NCBI GenBank assembly: GCA_034401795.1
Contig: JAVVLW010002772.1
Coordinates: 1 to 64,000 of the forward strand
DNA: 64,000 bases
Reading direction: 5' to 3'
Origin: Chaetoderma sp. LZ-2023a
Lineage: Eukaryota; Mollusca; Caudofoveata; Chaetodermatida; Chaetodermatidae
Shown here: in pieces, positions 10,241-20,588 of the stretch
How the letters are laid out: each line of letters starts with the position of its first letter
How positions within the stretch are numbered: position 1 is the stretch's first letter
Notes under the pieces: generated by a model
What the model saw: the letters and a program-made list of their open reading frames with translations, nothing else
Databases searched by the model: none
What the model was told of the DNA's origin: nothing
Translations under genes and position numbers: made by a program

Positions 10241-12193
10241 TCAGGCCCGATTGCCGCGACCAGATCCCCGCGCGCCCCGTCCAGCGCCGCGCGCACCACG
10301 GTGCGCGGGCGGCTGTCTGGCTGGGTGCGGCTGGGGAGCCTGCGCCCCCCTCGCTGCTGGCCGAATCGCACGTGGCCTAGGCCTACGTTGCGACAGTGGC
10401 TGGCCTCTGACCTGGCCAGCACCACCTCGAGCCTGCAGAGGACGATACGCAGGGGGTGCCGCGCGAACACGCTCCCGCCGGAGCACCTCAAATTGTTCAC
10501 GCAGCGCCCTCTGGTTGTTAACCAGAGTGACCGTCTCCTGGAGGTGCCTGCATCCCTCACCTCCAAAGAGACCAGGACCTGTCATAGGCGTCCGCAGCAG
10601 CCTATTATACAGGTCCTGGGACGGGCACAGATTGTCAAGAGCAAACGTGCGCCTCGCCCGGACACTTCTGGTCACCGCCCGCGTCAAACAGTCCAAAGCC
10701 AGGTTGATACCATCCTGGATGGCTCTCTGGACTGTTACCGGGCTTGGCTGGCATGATGCGGAGGCCGCTACCACCCCCTGTAGCAGCTGGGAGACGTGGG
10801 ACAGAGCGGCAATCGACGCCCTCCCACTCTCCTCCGCATCACGCAGCGCGGCATTCGCCGAACGCAACGCGTTCGAGCACAAGACTCCCGTGTCAGAACG
10901 GGAGCCCGGCCGCGCATCTTCGCCTAAAGCCGCGCGATCATCCACGCTTGGCTTTGGCACCACACCGTACCGCTGGTATTCCAGGGGCACGATGCGGCAA
11001 CGCTTCGCCACCTCGCGAGGGGCCTTCGCGAGACGTCCATTAACCTTAATGGACGCCTCCGCCGCTTCGAACATGTCCACGACATGCTCAGCCAGCGGCA
11101 GAGATGGCATAGCGGTAGCCGCCGGCCTACCAGCTAACCACGGCCTATGGTCACGCTGGCTAGCCGGCAGCTCCACGGGTAGATCGGGCCGAACACTTAC
11201 CAGCCACTGGCAAGCGTCCGACCAATCCTCCTCCGTGGCTAACTGCGAGCGCTCTACTAGACGAGGGCCTTCGTCTTCCTCCAGAGCACTCGCAGTTGAC
11301 GTCGACGGCGGATAAGCTGATACCCCTGGCAAGCCCGGAAAAGCATGCGGGCCCGAGAGAGCAGGCATGCTAAACTCCGCGGCTTGACCAGGAGCAGGCG
11401 CCGTGGCAGAGCGTGGGGTAAACACCGCCCTACCGCGGCCCTGACCAGCACCAGCGACACCATCGGCAAGCCGAGGTATGCGGTATCCGTGGTCAACAGC
11501 ACCGCCCGGGGACACCTTCTGGACCGTGAAATCTACTCCTGCGAGAGTAGAACCACGGAACACGTCGTCTGTATTCCCCGCGAGGGGTGCACAGACGTCG
11601 TATTCCATGGCCACGTCCTCAGAAGGCGACCCTAGCAGGAGATCCTCTTCCTCCTGGCCAGAAAGATTAGACTCTGGGTCAGCAAAGAGAGCTAACCCGG
11701 ACTGGCCAGGAAAGGTGCCATAGGAGGCTTTGACACCCGCGGCGCGCGGATACCCAGGGTCTGATGAGCAGACCGCGGGTCCCAGCAACAACCGTTGTCC
11801 ACGGCCCCTCGGCGCGGCGCCATGCCTGCTGCCAGGGTCTTGGACTGCCCCCAACAAAGGGGCCACCTCTGAATCCACAAACGGACCGGACCTAAAGAGA
11901 CCGGATTCAGAGGCGGGGATCACCTGCTCGTAAGCAGATGCCGAGGACAACAAAGAAGCTGGCCCAGGGAGCATGCTGCGAAGCAACTCTGGGACCAAAT
12001 CCTTTATTGTCCTCTGCATCTCTTGCAACATTTCGGACCTGAAGGCCTCCATATCCACCGCGGATGAGGCCTTCTTCTTACCCTTCTTACTACCCTCCTT
12101 CTTCTTCTTCCTCTCTTCCTCCATCACCTTCTCCCTTGCCTGCAATGAGAGAAAATCAGACATTAGATCTCCCCCCCCACTGCTTACATACAT
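10241..12193 (-). CDS. DIRS copy A gag-like gene (ORF1)
   Basis: A 650-residue ORF. The N terminus is highly basic (KVMEEERKKKKEGSKKGKKK) followed by a helical stretch (EMLQEMQRTIKDLVPELLRS). The middle is proline/alanine rich with a conserved SQLLQGVVAA and LDCLTRAVTRSVRARR region. The C terminus is arginine/glycine rich (RGARGAGRGARGSGRG), fitting RNA binding. The position upstream of RT and overlap with it fit a DIRS Gag. Confidence 0.8.
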   Translation of the reverse strand: MYVSSGGGDLMSDFLSLQAREKVMEEERKKKKEGSKKGKKKASSAVDMEAFRSEMLQEMQRTIKDLVPELLRSMLPGPASLLSSASAYEQVIPASESGLFRSGPFVDSEVAPLLGAVQDPGSRHGAAPRGRGQRLLLGPAVCSSDPGYPRAAGVKASYGTFPGQSGLALFADPESNLSGQEEEDLLLGSPSEDVAMEYDVCAPLAGNTDDVFRGSTLAGVDFTVQKVSPGGAVDHGYRIPRLADGVAGAGQGRGRAVFTPRSATAPAPGQAAEFSMPALSGPHAFPGLPGVSAYPPSTSTASALEEDEGPRLVERSQLATEEDWSDACQWLVSVRPDLPVELPASQRDHRPWLAGRPAATAMPSLPLAEHVVDMFEAAEASIKVNGRLAKAPREVAKRCRIVPLEYQRYGVVPKPSVDDRAALGEDARPGSRSDTGVLCSNALRSANAALRDAEESGRASIAALSHVSQLLQGVVAASASCQPSPVTVQRAIQDGINLALDCLTRAVTRSVRARRTFALDNLCPSQDLYNRLLRTPMTGPGLFGGEGCRHLQETVTLVNNQRALREQFEVLRRERVRAAPPAYRPLQARGGAGQVRGQPLSQRRPRPRAIRPAARGAQAPQPHPARQPPAHRGARGAGRGARGSGRGNRA

Positions 12194-13195
12194 CGCACTT
12201 CAGCAACGGTCCACAGGGACTGCAGCTGAAGCACAAGTGCGGTACGAATCTATTCTTCAGAAACCTCCCGCAGGACGGGCAACCAGGTCTCTGAAACAGG
12301 ACAAGGACAAGGACAATGAGCAAGATAGTTAAGGTTAGCGAACTCAAAACCAACTAAAAAGAGAGGGACAGGATCCTCAAGATCGCAAGTCCAGAAGAAC
12401 CAGCCGTGGACAAAACGTTAAATGTTAATAAAGGCCAAGGCCGATTATGACGTCATCACTCCCGTGACCAAAATAATCGATCCGCAACAAGCACCAAGTG
12501 CAAGAACGAATTGTATAAGTAACCGGAACATTTCCGTTGAATTGGCATTTCGAGTACACAACAATCAGATATACAGAGATAACTCCTTCCAATTCTAGCA
12601 TTGGCAAAAAAGGAAATTATCTCCCCTTTTGTTTATCAATAATTAGATACCTGACACTTGTACAGACAAACCATCCAACGTGATGAACCGGAGAACTCCA
12701 CCATAGTCCGCCTCTACATTCTCTCCACCGAAGGGGAAGGAATTGGATCAAGAGGGCAAAGTGAGAAGACCTTTATAATAGGCCTCCAACTCACTGAACA
12801 TAGATTTTTTGGTTAGATAACCTAACAGTATTAGTAGGAAATGGAACCATGGTGGAGAGAAACATATCCTCTTGTGCCGAGAAGTCCATCAAAGCTTCTA
12901 CGTGATACCTGTGGACAAAAACACAAAGAGAAATGAGACTTATGAAGCACCATGTTGTAAAAAACAAACACAAACAGGCGCTAATCACGGTAAGCGCGAG
13001 TCCCGGAAACACATTAAACCGGGACAAAACACGCTAGCATATCAAAGAAGTCACCTGATAAAGAGATCCAGCTCCTTCCAAAGGTGAGTCCTCTCTTTCC
13101 GACATGCCACGAACGTACAACAATCGTCAAATAAGTGAAAAACAAGGTAAACGCGCAGAAAATGTAGAGTAGCACAAAACCGCATGTAACCCTTA
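12194..13195. other. DIRS copy A 5' untranslated part
   Basis: No gene is supported. It is closely similar to 26073-27104 of copy B. As the 5' leader of the minus-strand transcript it should contain the internal promoter, which I cannot define. Confidence 0.6.
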
Positions 13196-13374
13196 GCCAA
13201 TAAATGAGCAAAGAGGAAGTAGTAGTCGGCGCATGCGCGGTGGTGGGGCGAGCATCCGCCGGACTACCTCTGACTCCCTGCCCAGTAGGGGCACCTAACT
13301 GTTTTTAATCTGAGTGTTTTATTGAGTGAAAGCCGATATTTAGCAATATCAAAAGTATTAGGGAGGTAAGTATA
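13196..13374. repeat. DIRS copy A, right inverted terminal repeat
   Basis: It is the reverse complement of 6395-6574. The element continues to its extreme end ATACTCTTGATGTGAAA (13388). Confidence 0.92.
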
Positions 13375-13721
13375 CTCTTGATGTGAAAAATGCAATACTC
13401 ACACCAGCCTTGGGAGAGTAATCAGAGTAGCATGAAAAAAAAATGACAGCACAGTCAGGTAATTCATGTGACCACTAGTGATTTAAACATGCGCATGGTC
13501 AATAGTTATCACATAAGCAAGCTTCAGGGTTTGTACTCATTTCAGATTGCAAGATTCTCTGACTTGTATGAGTATAATTGACCACGACCATAATTCCATA
13601 AATTTTGATGACCATAATTGCTTCCCATACAGCTGTCAATCAATGCCAGCAAAGTTTTGTATCAGTAAGTCTAAGATACGGAGCTATCTTGTCACATAGA
13701 TACGAAGTTTCAAAATGCTCC

Positions 13722-13911
13722 ACATTTTACATTTCATACGAATAGGGAATTAATATGAATATGTGTTATTCTGAATGAAGTTTGAAATATTCTCTCCTCG
13801 CCCAAATTCTGACAATAATGTCTTCTGATCCAGCCACCCGTTTACTCTGGAATGGTTTCCACCGCACACACGCTATCTACCATTCATGTCCTTGTAGCGT
13901 GTTCTACCTAA
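13722..13911 (-). pseudogene. Dead partial duplicate of host exon 15
   Basis: It matches intron plus the 3' part of exon 15 (15145-15197 and 15430-15550). In the exon frame it still reads RVAGSEDIIVRIW, but the donor is GC instead of GT and a stop codon follows NTLQGHEW. The duplicate lacks the palindromic TTAA element present at 15198-15429, so it preserves an empty site. Confidence 0.85.
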
Positions 13912-14033
13912 GCTCAAGCTATACACGCTATCTACCATTCATGTCCTTGTAGCGTGTTCTACCTAAGCTCAAGCTATACACGCTATCTACCATTCATGTC
14001 CTTGTAGCGTGTTCTACCTAAGCTCAAGCTATA
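13868..14033. repeat. 55-bp tandem repeat, three units, exon-derived
   Basis: CGCTATCTACCATTCATGTC begins at 13871, 13926 and 13981, an exact 55-bp period. Part of the unit is exon-15 sequence from the dead duplicate, so a piece of coding sequence has begun a minisatellite. Confidence 0.92.
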
Positions 14034-14034
14034 C

Positions 14035-14625
14035 AGAACCATCATCTTGCCTACCCATATGTACGCATGTGAGATGTGGGCACTCTATAGTCAGCATACC
14101 TAGAAACTGAATCACTTTCACTTAACCTGCATGCATCGACTACTCAACATCATATGTAAAGACAAGCCGCCTGATACAGAAGTGCTATCTCGTGCCCACC
14201 TACCAACTCTGCTGGTGAAAGAACAGATTATATGGGCAAGGCATGTGGCAAGAATATCAGACGAGCAATTGCCAAATAAACTTCTGTATGGTGAACTGTG
14301 AGATGGAAAACCTTTGCACGGTGGACAGAAAAAGCAGGTTAGGGACACACTGAACGGCTCTCTGAAGAATTGCATTATGGATCCTGAGACATGGGCTGGC
14401 TGGCAAAGGAGCGTTCTACACAGCGCTGCCTCCCAAACAATGGAGCCATTGCATACAAAAACAACAGGGTATCAAAGGGTGAAGAGAAACAGGTAAGTCC
14501 AGGGCCACCAGTATCTCACAGCTCCCTTTATCACATTCACTCACATGTCCAACCTGCAGCAAACTATTCCTGGCCAGGATTTGACTCATCAGCCATCTCC
14601 AAACACACAGAAATCAATCGATGAA
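14035..14625 (+). mobile_element. LINE 3' fragment (RT C-terminal tail with zinc finger)
   Basis: The plus-strand translation includes RTIILPT, YACEMWALYSQHT, EVLSRAHLPTLLVKEQIIWA, RHVARISDEQLPNKLLYGEL and GGQKKQVRDTLNGSLKNCI, the typical tail downstream of the RT domain in many APE-type LINEs. At 14541-14610 another frame reads CPTCSKLFLARI, a stop, then LISHLQTHR, the C2H2 finger that ends this LINE group. It has in-frame stops (after SQHT and LLYGEL), a frame change before the finger, and no RT core: a dead 5'-truncated copy. Confidence 0.8.
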
Positions 14626-15197
14626 TGAGGGAGATGAGCCCGACTGTTTTATATCCCCTTTGTAGGATGTGTAATGTGAATGACGAATGGCACAGAGCAG
14701 GTTATGACACCATGACCACACGCCTGAATGCGGGATCGATCCTGGTACTCAGGTTTGGAACTTTGCATGTGTGTGTCTGGCATGATAAATCAAGTTCTAC
14801 TGGAGGGATCTAGACCTAAATTGTGCGGAAGCTTGCCCCAGGGATCCTGAAGAAGTGCATTGCTTTTGTGATTTAAGAGGTCAACGGTCAAGATTATTGA
14901 AATGGGTGGAGTGCGATAACTCATTCTCCTGGATGTATTTCCACCAAACTTGGGTAGGAGTTTGCTGTTGGGATTCTGAAGAAGCTTCTAGATTTGGGGC
15001 TGCAAAAGGTCAAAGATCGAGATCATTGAAAAAGGTGCATGGGTGAGACTCAGTATTCTTAGGAATGCTTGTTTATAGAGGGATCCTGTCTCCATATCAC
15101 ACAAAAAGTCAGATGGGAAAAGCATGCAATGTATGCACCACATTTCTTAAGAACAGGGAATTAATATGAATATATGTTATTCTGAATGAAGTTTGAA
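14626..15197. other. Intron with degenerate dispersed repeat
   Basis: At 14835-15060 there are pieces of a repeat with CACCAAACTTGG and GGTCAAAGATCGAGATCATTG motifs. The last ~50 bp match the sequence upstream of the dead exon duplicate. No gene. Confidence 0.45.
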
Positions 15198-15429
15198 CCC
15201 TTTAACAGTCACATCATCAAAAAATGGCTTCTGCAGTGGTCTTGAGAAAGGTCCATATGCAGACCAAGAGAAGACTATTTTTGAAAATTTACCACTGGAA
15301 TGCCTGGCTTGATAACCGAGCCAGTCATTCAAGTGGTAAAGTTTCAAAAATAGTCTTCTCTTGGTCGGCAAATGGACATTTTCTATGAGAAAATTGAATT
15401 AAAAATAAAAGGATTTGAGGGTTAAAGGG
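15198..15429. repeat. Palindromic TTAA element, family F1, with related empty site
   Basis: It opens CCCTTTAACAG and closes GGTTAAAGGG, followed by TTAA (15430-15433) and preceded by TTGAA. The core is ACCACTGGAATGCCTGGCTT...CGAGCCAGTCATTC. It lies 21 bp from the donor side of host exon 15. The duplicate at 13722-13911 reads straight through this point without the element. Confidence 0.88.
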
Positions 15430-15450
15430 TTAAATCTTCTCTCTCCTCAC

Positions 15451-15634
15451 CCAGATTCTAACAGTACTGTCTTCTGATCCAGTCACCCATTTACTCTGGA
15501 TTGGATTCCACCGCACACACGTTATCTCGCCTTCGTGTCCCTGGAGTGTGTTCACCAGTGGCATTTTGGAGCCAAGTGTGGAGAATTTCCGTATGTAGAC
15601 CATCCTGTCACTGGATGCATATGCGAATTCATTT
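15451..15634 (-). CDS. WD40 host gene, exon 15
   Basis: This exon has 184 nt. It contains FAYASSDRMVYIRKF, then HEGEITCVRWNP and WVTGSEDSTVRIW, one complete canonical blade from GH to W. It ends TGG|GTGAGG. A partial dead duplicate of this exon lies at 13.7-13.9 kb, and a palindromic TTAA element is inserted 21 bp past its donor. Confidence 0.93.
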
Positions 15635-16481
15635 CTAATAAAAGAGAGTAATTCTAATACGATATAGTGTTATTAATGTATAGTATTACTACTGCATGTC
15701 AATCCTAAACACCATTCTCAAGTACTTTACTTTATGTCACATTTTATCCATTTATTCTTTCGAGCGTAAGTTAATTTTGGCCATATGAGAAAAGAACGGT
15801 TCCAACATGATCCTATATCTTAGTTCTTCTTCTTCTTCTTCTTTTCGTTCGCTAATCATACCGCCAGTCCTGTAAGTGACTATCGACATGATCATAAGCG
15901 TTAAGTGCGTGGATCCATGGTTTATTAGAGTGCGCCGTGCGGCCTGGAACCTCCGTCTTCAGCACTCGAGGTTTCTGTCAGGGTTACCTCACCCGTACCT
16001 CCTTTAGTCGCCTCTTACGACACGCAGAGGATACGGAAGGTGTATTCCAAGCCCCACCTACAGGGCAAATATCTTAGTTTATTATTGGGTTAGTCCACCC
16101 AATAATAATTCAAAATTTTTTTTAACAAATAACATACGTGAGTAAGCTTTAGAGATCCATTCTGGGGCTAAAATTGCAAACACTGCTATCAAGTTGACAC
16201 ATGCATTACTCACTGTTTGTACGATGTATAAACTATTCTGTCAAATTGAGATACTGCAATGAACAACTTAATATATTAACTGTCTGACTGCTGAATTTTC
16301 ACGAACAATATCTTGAAAACCATTTGACTGAAAGTTGTTGGTGGCTATTCGGAGAATATCTTGAAAACCATTTGACTGAAAGGTGCGTGCGTGCGTGCGT
16401 GTGCGCACGCGTAAAATGCAGTATTGAATATGAATCATACCTTCTAGGTAAATGTGTGTAAGATGCTGTATCAGATCATAC
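15635..16481. other. Intron 14-15, SINE-like repeat and F3 fragment
   Basis: No gene. At 15840-16075 there is a dispersed repeat with TAGTCGCCTCTTACGACACG. At 16270-16380 there is a fragment of TTAA family F3 (TTAACTGTCTGACTGCTGAA) with a directly repeated ATATCTTGAAAACCATTTGA, then a (GCGT)n run. Confidence 0.5.
15840..16075. repeat. SINE-like dispersed repeat
   Basis: It contains TAGTCGCCTCTTACGACACG and GAATACACC-type sequence on the other strand (GGTGTATTCCAAGCCCC). The motif recurs in many marine invertebrate genomes by my recollection. No target duplications or tRNA head were identified. Confidence 0.4.
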
Positions 16482-16583
16482 CTTGTAGGGCTATAGTCCA
16501 TGTCCAGTATGACACCATCACATGCCAGTTCATTATTCTCCAGAGGACAATTATTTTCTGTGTTATGAAATGTGTCACATAAA
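16482..16583 (-). CDS. WD40 host gene, exon 14
   Basis: This exon has 102 nt. It encodes LCDTFHNTENNCPLENNELA, then CDGVILDMDYSPTR, the start of the next blade (D-G-V-I-L-D-M pattern). The donor at ACAAG|GTATGA keeps frame with exon 15. Confidence 0.87.
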
Positions 16584-17304
16584 CTGAAATATCAAACAAG
16601 CACACATTCTATAAGCAATCATTTTACCATGCACACATTTCTAGCTCAGCACAAATTTCCAGCTGCTGTCGATTCAGTACTCCTCAAAAGGGTTTAGCAC
16701 TGTCTATGGTTTAAGAATTTTGAAACAGATTGAGGCGTTTGGAGTAAATAATACAAGAATATATAAGAAATGCGCCTATATATGTCAGTATGTATAGTAT
16801 TATTTGGATAACACACAATTTGATTATTAAAACAACACAACAAGAACATGACAAGACATGGTACTGCCCTATTATCAGACACCGCACATCACACACGAGG
16901 TACACTACATATCATACACCACATAACTCACTGCCATCACACAGTGCACACCACACCGTGCAGTACTCATACAGCACATCATTCACCACAATCATACATC
17001 ACATACTGTATCTTAATTAGATTGCTATGTTGAAGTATCCTCCGCTCCATGTAGGCCTCAAAAACCATGTATTTTACCTGCCACACACTTATTAATATTA
17101 AAATATTAGATATCTAGGTAGGTAGGAAGACAGGCAGGCATGACAGGTAGGCAGGCAGGCATGACAGGTAGGCAGACAGGCAGGCAGGCAGGCAGGAAGA
17201 TAGATAGATTAGATAGAGGGAGGGAGGGATAGGATAGGATAGGATACAATAGGATAGAAAACATTTAAATCATGAGAGACAATTGGTCACAATTAAAGAC
17301 TCAC
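16584..17304. other. Intron 13-14 with simple repeats
   Basis: CA/ACAC-rich sequence around 16870-17000 and a compound microsatellite (17105-17262: GGCAGGCA, GATA, AGGAT units). No gene. Confidence 0.6.
17105..17262. repeat. Compound microsatellite
   Basis: GGTAGGCAGGCA-type tetranucleotides pass into GATA, then GGGA, then GGATA pentamers. Confidence 0.85.
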
Positions 17305-17357
17305 ATTCCCTTTTCAATGTCCCAGATACAAAGTCGTCTGTCCCAGCTGCCACTTAG
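17305..17357 (-). CDS. WD40 host gene, exon 13
   Basis: This small exon has 53 nt. It encodes LSGSWDRRLCIWDIEKG, the complete terminal half of a WD40 blade, completing the strand begun in exon 12 (STYL-LSGSWD). Confidence 0.92.
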
Positions 17358-17983
17358 CTGGAGATATAACAACAATACAGAGTAAATTCAATGCTCAAAA
17401 TGGTTAGTTTGCTATACACACGCACACATCAACGCACACATCAACATGGTGAGCAAAGAGGATGACGGTCAGCAAAGAGGATGTGGCCAAAACAAAATCC
17501 CCCCTATGATTACCAATGCAAATCTGATTCCTCAAAATTATATTATATCAATCATTGAAATAGCTACATGTTCACGTGCATTTCAAAGTGTAGAAAAATA
17601 TGAAAGGGCACGTGCTACCCATTCACCACAACAAATTTTCTAATGATATGCTGAAATAAAATGAAGAATGGCTAATTCAAAGGTGAAAGATGTACGCTGA
17701 TCATAAAATTCAGTGTGCATATTTTTCAATTTCTGGGAAATATTCATATTCCGATTAAGTTCATATGATGTCTTCCCTTTCATTCTATTGCAATATTTTC
17801 ATTAGTTCCTTCGATCAGCACAATATCATTTCTGGTCCCTATTGACTTATGACCTAGGCTGGCATGAGTATTGTAGTCAGCATCATTTGTCTGTCTGTCT
17901 CTTTATCTGCAACATATCTCTGGTCTAGAAGTAGTTTGAGGTTCAGGTGAAGGTGTTAAATATATAGGTCATGGCATCATTAA

Positions 17984-18207
17984 CCCTTTAACCCTCAACC
18001 CGACCAAAAATGGAGACTGCAGTGGCCTTCATAAATCACCATTTGCAGACAAAGTAAAGACTATTTGTGAAATTTTACCACTGGAATGACTGGCTCGATA
18101 ATCGAGCCAGTAATTCCAATGGTAAATTTCAAAGATATCCTTCTGTTTTCTGCAAATGGAGATTTTCAATGAGAAAATTAAAAAAATTTCTTTAACAAAT
18201 TTGAGGG
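17984..18207. repeat. Palindromic TTAA element, family F1
   Basis: Preceded by TTAA (17980-17983), it opens CCCTTTAACCCTCAACC and closes TTTGAGGG, followed by CTAA. The core is ACTGGCTCGATAATCGAGCC inside TTTACCACTGGAATG arms. Confidence 0.85.
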
Positions 18208-18645
18208 CTAAATACAGAATTTAATATACATTGCTGAACATAACTCAGGAATGTAAGAAGGTAGAATAATCAAATTTGGCAGATTTATTGATCTTGTTGC
18301 TGATTAGAAGCAATTTGAGTGTCAGGTCAAATATCAGTCTCACTAAGTGCATAACGAAATACACATAACTCCGGAATATAAGTAGGTTAACCTTTATACT
18401 GCGACTGGTTAAGAATACCTTGAGTTTGAGATCAGAGGTGATAATATATAGCTAACATGGCCCCTAAGTTCATTGACAAAAGAGAGCACTAAGGTGACAG
18501 TCAACACCTTCCTCAAGTACAAACTGTTTTTTATGTTATATTCATACCATATAATGTCAGTTTATTTTATGCCAACACCAGCTCTTTTCACCCTTTCCAG
18601 GCACAGCAAAGACCACATGGGACTGAGAATTAACATCTCATATAA

Positions 18646-19213
18646 AGGACACAAATAACCAGTATAAGTTTGTCTGTCAGTCTGTTCAATTTTGAATATT
18701 TCTGACAAAGCTGCCTAAGTCGCAACTATAGCATTTTAATATATTTATCAACCAGACCTTATGTGACGCCTAACCAGACCTTCCTCTTGATTTATCAAGA
18801 CGGAGTTGCTGTACCAAAGGCATGATAGAGGGCTTGGACAGCCTGTTTGTCAGACGTAATAGCATGGTTAAAAGCTACATAATCAAGATCATCGATACGG
18901 GTAAAGGTGTTAAATGAAAAATAGATAATGCACTAGTTTATATTTAGAACACAATGTTTTGAGGTTTATACTGTTAATGATTTATCAGTTTTAGCCTGTA
19001 AGACATTATTTAATAAGTTTAAATTAGTTTGCCAATAAGTACTTGATATTTTAGTTTTTAATTTTTATCAGTGATGTTGGTTAAATTCTCCTTATTAAAA
19101 ATAAATATTGTACAGCTTTTAGTTGTCACAAATAACTTGTATAAGTTTGTCTGTCAGTCTGTTAAATTCTGAATATTTCTGATAAAGCTGCCTAAGTCGC
19201 AACTATAGCACAT
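18646..19213. repeat. Direct-repeat pair, about 90 bp each
   Basis: 18646-18742 and 19120-19213 match closely (GTATAAGTTTGTCTGTCAGT..GAATATTTCTGA.AAAGCTGCC). They are separated by about 380 bp of unrelated intron. Confidence 0.75.
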
Positions 19214-19412
19214 CATCCTGATTTATTTGGGACTCACAACTATTATAAGACTGTCTGTCTGTCTGTCTGTCTGCCAAATAGTTCTACATTACTGACACAG
19301 CCATCTTTGTTGCACATAAGGCGACACACTTATTTACACATAATCGCATGCCCATTCTCTTTGAGGATATAAGCCTATTTATATATGCACAACAATAGGT
19401 AGATGGACTCAC

Positions 19413-19538
19413 CAGATAAGTGCTATTCTGTCCGTGTTCTCGTCCAATCACCACAAAGCAGGTAACACAGCTCAAATGCTCAGACAACACATGTTTACAT
19501 ACGAAACCTGCCACGCGATTGGTCACTGAGTCACTCTC
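19413..19538 (-). CDS. WD40 host gene, exon 12
   Basis: This exon has 126 nt (42 codons), phase 0 to phase 0. It encodes ESDSVTNRVAGFVCKHVL, then EHLSCVTCFVVIGREHGQNS, the first strands of a blade. The acceptor at ACAG|GAGAGT was chosen over an internal CAG because only it keeps the frame. The intron before it contains DIRS copy B. Confidence 0.87.
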
Positions 19539-19828
19539 CTGTCAGGCGCATGTAAAACAAAACGCGGAACTCACTTAACATTATACAAATAAGAATGTAC
19601 TCTGACTTGGTATTATGCAAATAGTAATACACACAAAATTAAGTGATCTATTGTGATGTATATGTGGAAAATGCATGTGAGACATCTTTATGGCAATAAG
19701 AATTAATGTGAATTATTGTTAATGCAAATATCAATACCTGTGTTACATAATTCAATAACCTCCAAGCAAAAGCCTTAAACTATTGTGCTTGTAATTCACA
19801 TGATTTTTGCTAGTGACGGTTCACATGC

Positions 19829-20038
19829 CATTCAAAACTCACATCCCAGTATCTCAATTTCACAGTAACAATAGACGTGTAGGTTGTTGAATATCTTGAA
19901 ACTAACTTTACTGTAAACACTGTTGCTGCATGAGGCAGTTAAAGTTTACGTACAGCAAATCAAATTAAAAATATTCAACTGACTATTTCTTACATCATAA
20001 AAAATGTGTCATATCTGACGTAAAAAGGTTATGAAATC
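19829..20038. repeat. Palindromic TTAA element, family F2 (degenerate)
   Basis: Core arms ATATCTTGAAACTAACTTTA and CAAATCAAATTAAAAATATT flank GTTGCTGCATGAGGCAG. A further half-core (TTAGTTTCAAAATATTCAAC) follows at 20076-20096. Confidence 0.6.
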
Positions 20039-20239
20039 ACAATCAATCGATTTTTTGCCAGTGGCCAGTTAAATTAGTTTCAAAATATTCAACAGCTTAC
20101 ATGCATGGCTACCTTGAAATTTAGATTCTGGAAATTCAGGTTTCAAAGTTTTAAATTGATTCCACCGTGTATGAAAATGTGGGTTGAGCTTAACGAGAAA
20201 TAAACGAAATCTAGGATTTCTTTTTTCACGAGAGAGTTG

Positions 20240-20418
20240 ATACTTACCTCCCTAATACTTTTGATATTGCCAAATATTGGCGTTCACTCAATAAAACACT
20301 CAGATTAAAAACAGTTAGGTGCCCCTACTGGGCAGGTAGACAGAGGTAGTCAGGCGGATGCCGGCCCCACCACCGCGCATGCGCCGACTACTACTTCCTC
20401 TGACTAATTTATTGGCTG
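20240..20418. repeat. DIRS copy B, left inverted terminal repeat
   Basis: It matches the reverse complement of 27091-27269. Variants differing from copy A (for example CAGGTAGACAGAGG in place of CAGGGAGTCAGAGG) are shared by both ITRs of this copy. Confidence 0.9.
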
Positions 20419-20485
20419 ACACACATGCAACTGCTAAGAGCCTGAAGACCGAGCCTCTGTGGGGTGGAGAGGCCGGGTCCGTATC

Positions 20486-20588
20486 TAGGGAGGTAAGTAT
20501 CAACTCTCTCGTGAAAAAAGAAATCCTAGATTTCGTTTATTTCACATCAAGAGTATACTTACCTCCCTAATACTTTTGATATTGCCAG
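20486..20588. repeat. DIRS copy B, internal complementary region
   Basis: It is identical in layout to copy A: complement of the left end (AAATCCTAGATTTCGTTTA) joined to complement of the right end (TTCACATCAAGAGTATACTT). Confidence 0.93.

Larger units (their letters stand above)
6357..13388 (-). mobile_element. DIRS-type tyrosine-recombinase retroelement, copy A
   Basis: About 7.03 kb, read on the minus strand, in the same sense as the host gene. Parts: inverted terminal repeats of about 180 bp, an internal complementary region next to the 3' end, a gag-like gene, a reverse transcriptase/RNase H gene and a tyrosine recombinase gene. There is no aspartic protease or DDE integrase and no long direct target duplication, as expected of DIRS elements, which integrate through the recombinase. 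It looks nearly whole, with roughly one or two breaks. It is probably young: its ITRs are almost identical to each other and copy B resembles it closely over 7 kb. Confidence 0.93.
17358..19412. other. Intron 12-13, non-coding
   Basis: No gene. It contains an F1 element (17984-18207), dispersed-repeat pieces with AACTCAGGAATGTAAGAAGG near 18240, and a pair of direct repeats of about 90 bp (18646-18742 and 19120-19213) sharing GTATAAGTTTGTCTGTCAGT and CTGCCTAAGTCGCAACTATA. Confidence 0.5.

Noticed and set aside
7273-10566. DIRS elements as ordinary LTR retrotransposons or Cryptons
   Set aside because: There are no direct LTRs, protease or DDE integrase; the presence of RT/RNase H and an internal complementary region excludes Cryptons.
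10251-11315. Plus-strand open frames of up to 359 codons opposite the DIRS gag genes (also 23820-24957)
   Set aside because: They are antisense shadows of GC-rich Arg/Gly/Ala/Pro coding sequence; no recognisable domain.
13790-13868. Duplicate of exon 15 as an alternative exon of the WD40 gene
   Set aside because: The donor is GC, a stop lies in frame, and the sequence continues into a tandem repeat rather than an acceptor.
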